DNA of 37,911 nucleotides from Pedobacter agri PB92 (GTDB lineage Bacteria; Bacteroidota; Bacteroidia; Sphingobacteriales; Sphingobacteriaceae): NCBI RefSeq assembly GCF_000258495.1, contig NZ_AJLG01000025.1, positions 1 to 37,911 of the forward strand, read 5' to 3'. Shown piece by piece: positions 8,481 to 14,462 of this stretch (position 1 is its first letter; each line of letters starts with the position of its first letter). The notes under the pieces were generated by a model. It saw only the letters and a program-made list of their open reading frames with translations, ran no database searches and was not told where the DNA came from. The position numbers and the translations under genes were made by a program.

Positions 8481-9053
8481 ATGTTCAAACGACTTTTTCA
8501 AAAACATAAATCTGATGGACTTTCCAAAATTGAATATTGGAAAAAATGGGAGATTTTGGAATTGTTTGACGAGTTGCACAAAGCAGAAAATCTTCTGGTT
8601 GACATTTTAGATAACAAAAATGATGACGAACTCATTAAATTCAAGGACGAATTTATTGAAGAGCTATATGAAATTCAAGGAGATAATGTTGCAGACTTCA
8701 CAAGAATTTGGGAATGGTTCACACCGACAAAAGAATGGGAACTATTTTGTGGAAAACAAGGACACAAATTAGGTATCAACATATTTCGTATAGTTGACAG
8801 ATGGAAAAGAAATCAAGATTTTATTACAGGAACCAAAGTTATGCTTAATGATGAATTTGGTGTTGTGTTAAACAAAACTTCTGACAACGATATGTTTGGA
8901 CAAATACGTTGGGACACAAATAAAGAAAATGACATTGAAGATTGGCGTGGACTATTCGGAAGCTTTTTAGAAAAAGGTGGACAAATTATTAATCAACAAC
9001 ATCAATTTACTTTTATAAATGACGATGGGACAACGAAAAAAGCCAGCAGCTAA
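8481..9053 (+). CDS. Cassette 1: hypothetical protein
   Basis: Protein of 190 residues, starting at the ATG at 8481 (MFKRLFQKHKSDG); the in-frame ATG at 8451 spans the crossover point and is unlikely. Residues 1-100 are charged and probably helical; the C-terminal part has a small beta pattern GTKVMLNDEFGVVLNK then FGQIRWDT and DWRGLFGSFLEKGG, reminiscent of small barrel-like domains. No signal peptide. The TAA stop (9051-9053) is the first three bases of the TAAC of the following recombination site. I do not recognise a function. Confidence 0.75.
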   Translation: MFKRLFQKHKSDGLSKIEYWKKWEILELFDELHKAENLLVDILDNKNDDELIKFKDEFIEELYEIQGDNVADFTRIWEWFTPTKEWELFCGKQGHKLGINIFRIVDRWKRNQDFITGTKVMLNDEFGVVLNKTSDNDMFGQIRWDTNKENDIEDWRGLFGSFLEKGGQIINQQHQFTFINDDGTTKKASS

Positions 9054-9176
9054 CAAGGGTTTTGCAATAGTGGGGCGAAACTGCAAAGTTCAACGGTAGT
9101 TCTTCGGTTGAACTTTGCGCAAAATTGAAGATTTGTGCTTCGATTGCCCCACCATCGCAAAGCCCCGAAACGTTAG
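9050..9176 (+). repeat. attC-like site 1 (127 bp)
   Basis: CTAAC at the left pairs with GTTAG at the right. Inside, GGGTTTTGC pairs with GCAAAGCCC, AATAGTGGGGC with GCCCCACCATC, and TGCAAAGTTCAA with TTGAACTTTGC. The right arm carries an unpaired excess of about 20 bases (around ATTTGTGCTTCG), giving the asymmetry that in attC sites dictates which strand is recombined. It is 80 bp or more of near-identical sequence with sites 3 and 4. Confidence 0.72.
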
Positions 9177-9180
9177 CCGT

Positions 9181-9197
9181 AATTTTACAGAACCGAC
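9181..9197 (+). promoter_or_regulatory. Shared cassette leader motif
   Basis: AATTTTACAGAACCGAC lies nine bases inside the crossover G. The equivalent place in cassette 4 (11021-11037) reads AATTTTAGATAACCGAC, and looser versions occur in cassettes 1 (8461-8477), 3 (9872-9889) and 5 (11867-11880). It sits just before the start codons, so it may act as a promoter, a translation signal or part of the recombination site. Confidence 0.45.
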
Positions 9198-9214
9198 TAT
9201 TACGAAAGGAATTT

Positions 9215-9730
9215 ATGATGAAAAATAAAAATTATAACATTTTTCGACAAAACTATGAAAAGAACATATCGAAGAAATTAGAAATTAACAAAGAGGAATT
9301 TGATTTTGACTATTACGAAACGAAACAGCCTATTGGTCTTACAATTTTTGGAGGTTTGTTACTTTTGTATGGACTATACATAATGTTTAAAATTCATACA
9401 ATATATGGGCTTCTAATAATTATTTCAAGTTTGTTTTTCATTTATGGTGGACTAAAAAAACCTAAATTAGTTTTTAGAATTTCTAAAAATGGGGTTTGGA
9501 CAAAAGAATTTGGACTAATATACTTCCGACATATTGAGCGTTTTGAATTTTATCGATATATAGGAAAACATAGTTCAGAGCGGTTAAAAATTTACATTAA
9601 AAATAATAAACTATATGAAATGGACAAACCCTTTTTGGAACAAGCAATTTCTCATATTGACAATTATGGAAACTTGAAAAATAACCTAGACAAAGCATTA
9701 ACAATTGTAAATAAACGAAATGAAAAATAA
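9215..9730 (+). CDS. Cassette 2: small membrane protein
   Basis: Protein of 171 residues from ATG 9215, which follows an AAAGGA ribosome-binding sequence at 9205-9210; the longer frame from 9125 begins inside the recombination site and is not credible. A charged N terminus (about 45 residues) precedes two adjacent hydrophobic segments (IGLTIFGGLLLLYGLYIMF and YGLLIIISSLFFIYGGL), then a soluble C-terminal domain with strands (FRISKNGVWTKEFGLIYF, HIERFEFYRYIG). The layout resembles bacterial PH-like YcxB/YdbT-style membrane proteins, but this is only a topology match. Function unknown. Confidence 0.75.
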   Translation: MMKNKNYNIFRQNYEKNISKKLEINKEEFDFDYYETKQPIGLTIFGGLLLLYGLYIMFKIHTIYGLLIIISSLFFIYGGLKKPKLVFRISKNGVWTKEFGLIYFRHIERFEFYRYIGKHSSERLKIYIKNNKLYEMDKPFLEQAISHIDNYGNLKNNLDKALTIVNKRNEK

Positions 9731-9739
9731 AAACTACGG

Positions 9740-9868
9740 CTAACAAGGGTTTTGCGTCAGGCGGGCTGAAGTGCAAAATTCAACAGTAGTTTTTCAATTG
9801 AACATTAGTAATAATATCAACATTTGTGCTTCGATTTCCCACCCGAACGCAAAGCCCCGAAACGTTAT
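9740..9868 (+). repeat. attC-like site 2 (129 bp), divergent core
   Basis: Begins CTAACAAGGGTTTTGCGTC and ends CGCAAAGCCCCGAAACGTTATG. Outer stems are conserved, but the inner sequence (GGCGGGCTGAAGTGC, TTTTTCAATTGAAC) differs from sites 1, 3 and 4. The terminal core is GTTATG instead of GTTAGC; those different bases belong to cassette 3, whose far end carries the matching complement. Confidence 0.7.
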
Positions 9869-9893
9869 GTGATATTTTACAAGAACAACGCCA

Positions 9894-10877
9894 ATGAAAA
9901 AATATATCTACTATCCAAATTTTGAACCTCCTGAAAATGAGTGGCTAAAATTTTCTACTTTATACCTTGACAAGTTTGAAAGTATCATACCTTATAATCG
10001 GCAACACTTAGTAACTGATGAATATCGCAAACTTCAAAGCGAAACTGATTTAGTTGATTTTTTTTCTCCGGAATATCATCAAGGTGAACAAGCTTCATTA
10101 AAAGCAATTAATGAAGCAGACAGAATTTTGAAGAGAACTTACGAAGCTAGCTTTCTCTTCAACAGAATTAATGTCTTTAGAGATTGGAAAAATCCAAGTT
10201 CTTGGGATTATCAAATTTATGGGGAAAAATTTTCATATTCTTGGGCTGAATTTTGCGAAAGCGAAAAAATTGGAATAAGAAATTCTGATGGAATAAAATT
10301 ACCAAAAAGTCTTGCATTTTTGTATATGACACATTTGGCAAAAGAAATTGCTTTTGAGAGAAATGGAAATATTATCACAGACAATTTAGAATATGATAGG
10401 TATACAAGTTACTCTCAAATCAAATCTACAAATACCAATGTTCGTGATAAATTTATTCGTGGAATAATTAAACTTCAAGTACCTAAAAACATCAACGATA
10501 TTTCTTTTGATACTTTAATAGAATTTAGAAACAGAAATAGAGAGTTAATCAATAGTTTTAATTCACAAATAAATATAATTGAAAATTTAATTGGGAATGG
10601 AATTTCGGAGCAACAGTTTATTGACGACTATAATTACACGCTAAATGAGATAATAAGAGAAATAGTTAAGCTAGGAATTGACATTGCAACGGTTCCGCTT
10701 GCATTTTATACTCTTGCTCAAAATTCAGACGCATTAAACCAAGAATACATTAAGGAAATTCTAGGTGGTTTAAGTATTATAGGAGGTGGATATTATGGAA
10801 TAAGAAAATCACTTTATGACAAACGTGATGAAAGAATGTGTAAAAAATATTTAGCTAGACTTCATCATCTCAGATAA
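9894..10877 (+). CDS. Cassette 3: hypothetical protein, possibly DUF6236-like
   Basis: Protein of 327 residues; ATG at 9894 is 30 bases from the crossover. The N terminus (KKYIYYPNFEPPENEWLKFSTLYLDKFESIIPY) resembles DUF6236 proteins, which share a YYP...WLK..LLYWD pattern, but this is recognition from memory. The middle is helical and charged; a glycine-rich hydrophobic stretch near residues 295-310 (IKEILGGLSIIGGGYYGI) could be a membrane-contacting helix. No catalytic motif is visible. The gene is strikingly AT-rich, and its boundaries carry the GTTATGTGAT/ATCACATAAC pair unique to this cassette. Confidence 0.75.
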   Translation: MKKYIYYPNFEPPENEWLKFSTLYLDKFESIIPYNRQHLVTDEYRKLQSETDLVDFFSPEYHQGEQASLKAINEADRILKRTYEASFLFNRINVFRDWKNPSSWDYQIYGEKFSYSWAEFCESEKIGIRNSDGIKLPKSLAFLYMTHLAKEIAFERNGNIITDNLEYDRYTSYSQIKSTNTNVRDKFIRGIIKLQVPKNINDISFDTLIEFRNRNRELINSFNSQINIIENLIGNGISEQQFIDDYNYTLNEIIREIVKLGIDIATVPLAFYTLAQNSDALNQEYIKEILGGLSIIGGGYYGIRKSLYDKRDERMCKKYLARLHHLR

Positions 10878-10888
10878 AAAAACATCAC

Positions 10889-11016
10889 ATAACAAGGGTT
10901 TTGCAATAGTGGGGCGAAACTGCAAGGTTCAACAGCAGTTCTTCGATTGAACTTTTGTGCAAAACTGAAGATTTGTGCTTCGACTGCCCCACCATCGCAA
11001 AGCCCCGAAACGTTAG
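10889..11016 (+). repeat. attC-like site 3 (128 bp)
   Basis: Begins ATAACAAGGGTTTTGC and ends CGCAAAGCCCCGAAACGTTAG. The interior is nearly identical to site 1 (GGGGCGAAACTGCAA, GATTTGTGCTTCG). Only its left end differs, reading CACATAAC in place of the usual GCTAAC, which complements the start of cassette 3 at 9864. Confidence 0.72.
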
Positions 11017-11041
11017 CACCAATTTTAGATAACCGACAGTA

Positions 11042-11239
11042 ATGACAGAACAAGAAATCACAAAAGCAATTAATAAAGTTGAAGGAATTGGCGGAATGAC
11101 CGTTAACGAACGACTTTATGTTTGCGGACTTAAGGACGAATTCGACAACGCATTAATTGTTGACAAAGACAAAGCGAAGAAAATATTAGAACTTTTAGGT
11201 GTTGACAAACCTTCAATTGAAAAAATTGTAGCAAAATGA
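11042..11239 (+). CDS. Cassette 4a: small hypothetical protein
   Basis: Protein of 65 residues, MTEQEITKAINKV..., mostly amphipathic helix with a short glycine turn (EGIGGMTVNE) and a lysine-rich tail. It begins 30 bases after the crossover point and overlaps the next gene by four bases (ATGA), so the two are translationally coupled. Size and coupling resemble the first gene of two-component cassettes such as toxin-antitoxin or immunity pairs, but no known antitoxin motif is visible. Confidence 0.65.
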   Translation: MTEQEITKAINKVEGIGGMTVNERLYVCGLKDEFDNALIVDKDKAKKILELLGVDKPSIEKIVAK

Positions 11240-11706
11240 CAAGTCACAAACCTTTAAAAAGTGTATCTCATAATTTTGGGCATTCTTTCATAAGTTTAAT
11301 GAACTATGTGAAAGACGATTATCTTTTAGGACACTTGTTAAATCAAGCAAGACAAACAAACATAAACAAACTGACCGTTGACATTATAAAAAATGTTGCT
11401 GAACCTACCGAGTTATTAACAAATGAAATAAAGTCTTCTATTGAACATTGGAACAAATGGTTTCCAACTTTGGTGAAAACTAGCGGTTCGACAATGGATT
11501 TTGTAAGTTCAGCGACAATGACTATTGAATTTGATTTACAAAAGACAAGACCATACAATAATAATTCGGATTATTTAGAAAGTCCATTTATTTGTGAAAT
11601 CGTAATTATTGATGACAGAGGAAAAGAATATAAACATAAACACGAGGGATGGTGGTTTCCAGAACAATCAGCGACAAAAAAACAATGGTGGAAATTTTGG
11701 AAATAA
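11236..11706 (+). CDS. Cassette 4b: hypothetical protein
   Basis: Protein of 156 residues starting in the ATGA overlap with the preceding gene. Notable features are a helical N-terminal half, a beta-rich stretch near residues 90-130 (MTIEFDLQKT, FICEIVIIDDRGKEY) and a tryptophan-rich C terminus (HEGWWFPEQ, KKQWWKFWK). No signal peptide or recognised catalytic motif. Two ORFs inside one cassette are uncommon in integrons and support joint function. Confidence 0.7.
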   Translation: MTSHKPLKSVSHNFGHSFISLMNYVKDDYLLGHLLNQARQTNINKLTVDIIKNVAEPTELLTNEIKSSIEHWNKWFPTLVKTSGSTMDFVSSATMTIEFDLQKTRPYNNNSDYLESPFICEIVIIDDRGKEYKHKHEGWWFPEQSATKKQWWKFWK

Positions 11707-11734
11707 ATAATAAAGGACAGAAGAAAAACTGGTG

Positions 11735-11862
11735 CTAACAAGGGTTTTGCGATAGTGGGGCGAAACTGCAAAGTCAATACGGGATACTTCGGTTCAACTT
11801 TTGTACAAAATTGGTGATTTGTGCTTCGATTGCCCCACCATCGCAAAGCCCCGAAACGTTAG
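11735..11862 (+). repeat. attC-like site 4 (128 bp)
   Basis: Begins CTAACAAGGGTTTTGC, ends CGCAAAGCCCCGAAACGTTAG. Outer arms are identical to sites 1 and 3. The central hairpin has drifted (CTGCAAAGTCAATACGGG facing GTTCAACTTTTGTAC), so the conserved part is the outer stem and the drift is in the apical loop, as expected for attC sites, where structure matters more than sequence. Confidence 0.72.
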
Positions 11863-11890
11863 CACTCATTATAAAACGACACAACACCGA

Positions 11891-12691
11891 ATGACAATAA
11901 AGTTCGACATTGACAAATTTGTAACACATCTAGAAAGGTATAAATCTGACTTGCCGACCTTATACAATTGGAACGCAAAAATTGACAGACTTGTAGAACT
12001 CGAAACCCTTACAGAAAACCAAGTAACAGAAATTAACGCATTATCAGCATACGAAAAGGAACTTCAACTTAAAAAAATCGTTGGACAAAAACTGAATGAT
12101 GTTTTAAAGACCAATCCAGACCTGTTCGACAAACTTTGTTTGTGGGTTATTAAAGATTGGGGTGGCATTACAACTGCCAGTGACAATGACACAATTAGTT
12201 TAATCAAGGACTTTTTAAATCAAGACAGACCCAATTTTAACCGAATAGCAAGTGCTTCAAAAGTTGGAGCCTATTTGTTTCCCGACAGAAACGTAATTTA
12301 CGACTCTCGTGTTGCTTATTCAATCAACTGGATTATTCTATCCGAAAATGCAGGACAGCAATACTTTCCTATTCCAGAAGGTAGAAACTCGAAAATGTCT
12401 GCTTTTGATTTGAATGTATTAATCAGACTTAAAAACATTTCCGTTTATCAGCCGACTGAAATCACATATTTAGACCATAGACTTTATATTAAAAATTCCG
12501 ACAAGAAACTTTTCATAAACAAAAAGGACGCATACTTTGAACTGAATAATCTCGTAAAACAGATAAGTCAAAAGTTATGGAAAGGCGACATAGAAAAAGA
12601 ACAAAATTTATACTTTACTGAAATGATATTATTTTCAATTGCAGACAGAGAAGTATTTATGGACATAACGAAAAAGTATGGAACGAATTGA
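11891..12691 (+). CDS. Cassette 5: hypothetical protein, possibly HhH/OGG-like fold
   Basis: Protein of 266 residues from ATG 11891; the frame from 11801 begins inside the recombination site. The segment FNRIASASKVGAYLFPDRNVIYDSRVAYSINWIIL resembles a pattern (SKV...P..Y.IYDSRVA..LN) seen in bacterial proteins with a DNA-glycosylase-like helix-hairpin-helix fold. I do not see the Lys/Asp catalytic pair with confidence, so enzymatic activity is not claimed. No signal peptide. Two thirds of the sequence is charged helix. Confidence 0.7.
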   Translation: MTIKFDIDKFVTHLERYKSDLPTLYNWNAKIDRLVELETLTENQVTEINALSAYEKELQLKKIVGQKLNDVLKTNPDLFDKLCLWVIKDWGGITTASDNDTISLIKDFLNQDRPNFNRIASASKVGAYLFPDRNVIYDSRVAYSINWIILSENAGQQYFPIPEGRNSKMSAFDLNVLIRLKNISVYQPTEITYLDHRLYIKNSDKKLFINKKDAYFELNNLVKQISQKLWKGDIEKEQNLYFTEMILFSIADREVFMDITKKYGTN

Positions 12692-12709
12692 CGAAAAAAC
12701 AACGAATGG

Positions 12710-12860
12710 CTAACAAGGGTTTACCTTCGGTGAGGGCTTCGCCGTTTGCAATTTGTGGCGAAACTGCAAAGTTCAACGGTATTTCTTCGATTGAACTTTT
12801 GTAGGAAATTGAAGATTTGTGCTCCGCCCCCCCCCGAACCGCAAAGCCCCGAAACGTTAG
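12710..12860 (+). repeat. attC-like site 5 (151 bp), terminal and divergent
   Basis: Begins CTAACAAGGGTTTACC and ends CGCAAAGCCCCGAAACGTTAG. The right half matches the other sites, but the left arm carries about 20 extra bases (ACCTTCGGTGAGGGCTTCGC) and the outer stem is weaker. A run of nine C lies near 12827-12835. It is the last intact site, followed directly by the MerR/hydrolase pair. Confidence 0.65.
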
Positions 12861-12891
12861 CTGCAAGCCTTCATCACTCACTGAAAGGGTT

Positions 12892-13257
12892 TTAGTCAAC
12901 TGCGCTCTCAATATTATATATACAAACTGCGATCTGCTTTTTGACAGCCTTCAATTCCTTCATTTTCTCGTCTATTTGCAACAACTTTTTATTCAGCACT
13001 TCAATTTTCGCCACTTTACTAATCTGTTTTTTATACCAGGCATCTACAACCTCTTTAATTTCTGACAAGGTAAAACCTACAGCTTTGGCCATTTGTATAA
13101 ACCTAAGTTTCTCAACAGTTTCCTCATCATAATATACATAATTGTTGGTAGTGACTTCTTTCTTAGTTTGACCTTTCACCAGCCCGCTTTTTTCGTAAAA
13201 ACGAATGGTTCCAATCGGTATGCCTGTTTCTTTGGAAAGTTGATTTATCAATTTCAT
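12892..13257 (-). CDS. MerR family transcriptional regulator
   Basis: Protein of 121 residues beginning MKLINQLSKETGIPIGTIRFYEKSGLV, the canonical MerR winged helix-turn-helix (IGTIRFYEKSGL). An ATG five codons upstream is possible. A dimerising coiled coil follows (IEVLNKKLLQIDEKMKELKAVKKQI). No cysteine cluster for metal sensing is visible, only one Cys near the end, so an organic ligand is more likely. It is divergent from the alpha/beta hydrolase at 13377, the probable target, with 119 bp between them. Confidence 0.9.
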   Translation of the reverse strand: MKLINQLSKETGIPIGTIRFYEKSGLVKGQTKKEVTTNNYVYYDEETVEKLRFIQMAKAVGFTLSEIKEVVDAWYKKQISKVAKIEVLNKKLLQIDEKMKELKAVKKQIAVCIYNIESAVD

Positions 13258-13376
13258 AATGTAGGTATTCAAAAATAAATATTAACTATACAGTATACTT
13301 CATACTTGTTGGTTACAAAACTAGTATTTATTATTGCAATGTAAAACAGAGAACTCAATAACAAATAAAAAGCAGG

Positions 13377-14252
13377 ATGAAATACACAAACGAAGCACTT
13401 ATCAAATCGCTACCAAATTTTGCAAATAACTATGCAGAGGTGAATGGGACGAAGTTACATTATGTTGAAGGTGGTAAAGGGGAGCCATTAATCTTAATTC
13501 CGGGTTATCCCGAAACCTGGTGGGCTTACCATAAGGTGATGCCTATTCTTGCCGAAAAATATTTTGTTATTGTTGTTGAAATGAGAGGAATGGGCAGTTC
13601 TGACAAACCAGCCGAGGGTTATGAAAAAAAGAATATGGCGAAAGACATATTTGAGCTTGTAAAGCAGTTGGGCTATGAAAAAGTGCACATTGGCGGACAC
13701 GACATAGGCGCTCACGTTGCTTTTAGTTTTGCAGCAAATTTTCCACAATCGACTTCTAAATTAATAATGTTGGACACCCCACATCCGGACGCCGGAATGT
13801 ACCAATTACCCATGTTGCCAATGTTAGGAGCCACTTACCTTTATCCCTGGTGGTTAGCATTTAATCAAGTAAAAGAGCTCCCTGAACAGCTGCTTGAAGG
13901 ACGAATGAATATGGTAATTGAATGGCTATTTAAAAACTTACTTGTTGACCAGAACAGCCTAAGTGATTTTGATAAAGAAGTGTATGAATTTGCCTATAAC
14001 AGCAAAGACGCAATTCGATCGTCAAATGCCTGGTATCAAGCCTTTCCACAAGACATTGAAGATAGTAAAACCTACAAAAAACTAGATATGCCCGTGCTTG
14101 GAATTGGTGGTAGCGGATACGGTATGTTAGAAATGTCATTATCAAACGCGACAACTGACTTACAACTAAAAAAAGTTGAAGATTGTGGTCATTTTATTCT
14201 TGCTGAAAAGCCAAATGAGACCGCAAAATGTATCATTGATTTTTTAGGGTGA
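13377..14252 (+). CDS. Alpha/beta hydrolase, epoxide hydrolase/dehalogenase-like
   Basis: Protein of 291 residues with the alpha/beta-hydrolase fold. PGYPETW (42-48) is the oxyanion region and GGHDIGA (106-112) places an Asp nucleophile at 109, as in epoxide hydrolases and haloalkane or fluoroacetate dehalogenases rather than Ser esterases. The late CGHF (His272) supplies the catalytic His. No signal peptide, so cytoplasmic. Divergent MerR gene next door suggests inducible expression. Exact substrate cannot be read from sequence. It is not clearly inside a cassette, since its 3' flank has no recognisable site. Confidence 0.88.
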   Translation: MKYTNEALIKSLPNFANNYAEVNGTKLHYVEGGKGEPLILIPGYPETWWAYHKVMPILAEKYFVIVVEMRGMGSSDKPAEGYEKKNMAKDIFELVKQLGYEKVHIGGHDIGAHVAFSFAANFPQSTSKLIMLDTPHPDAGMYQLPMLPMLGATYLYPWWLAFNQVKELPEQLLEGRMNMVIEWLFKNLLVDQNSLSDFDKEVYEFAYNSKDAIRSSNAWYQAFPQDIEDSKTYKKLDMPVLGIGGSGYGMLEMSLSNATTDLQLKKVEDCGHFILAEKPNETAKCIIDFLG

Positions 14253-14462
14253 GAAACCAGAATCAACACAGGCAAGAAATCGGACAACCACCCGGACGGC
14301 ATTGCCGTGACGACTTACAAACATGACCTCAATTTTGCGGTACTATTTAGCTTTTGTACTATATTCGGCAGACGGAATGCTATTGCTGTCACAAGGTTAG
14401 TGCATTAGTAGCAATTAGCCAAATGAAAACGAACGCGTAAACATCATCATAGAACAATAAGA
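14253..14462. other. Intergenic region with a lone cassette-type core
   Basis: Between the hydrolase and dipeptidase genes. GTTAGTGC at 14396-14403 looks like the 5' boundary of a decayed cassette: its complement CACTAAT occurs at 15687-15693 just after the dipeptidase gene. A palindrome CGGCATTGCCG lies near 14298. The left half of a full site is not recognisable. Confidence 0.35.

Larger units (their letters stand above)
8453..12860 (+). mobile_element. Integron-like gene-cassette array (five cassettes, no integrase seen)
   Basis: Five units, all read on the + strand, are each followed by a related imperfect palindrome of 127-151 bp. The sites start (C/A)TAACAAGGG and four end CGTTAG, the fifth CGTTATG, matching the polarity and size of attC sites. 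Presumed crossover points are the G of GTTA at 8453, 9172, 9864, 11012, 11858 and 12856. Units 1-4 start with 9-10 bases that are the exact reverse complement of their own last bases before the site; unit 5 matches over six. The genes are unrecognised or only tentatively placed and AT-rich. Integron ancestry is inferred; no recombinase gene lies in the window. Confidence 0.72.

Noticed and set aside
9125-9214. N-terminal extension of cassette 2 gene
   Set aside because: It lies within attC-like site 1; a proper start with a ribosome-binding sequence occurs at 9215.
11801-11890. N-terminal extension of cassette 5 gene
   Set aside because: It reads through attC-like site 4, so it is a frame accident of the palindrome.
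8453-12860. CRISPR array interpretation of the repeats
   Set aside because: Repeats are 127-151 bp and separated by whole genes of 0.5-1 kb, not 30-40 base spacers; no cas gene is present.
8453-12860. Insertion-sequence interpretation of the repeats
   Set aside because: The repeats lack a transposase and short target duplications, and the cassette-specific end complementarity is not an IS property.
12817-13065. Plus-strand ORF crossing the end of site 5 and the MerR gene
   Set aside because: It is the antisense shadow of the MerR gene and has no coding pattern.
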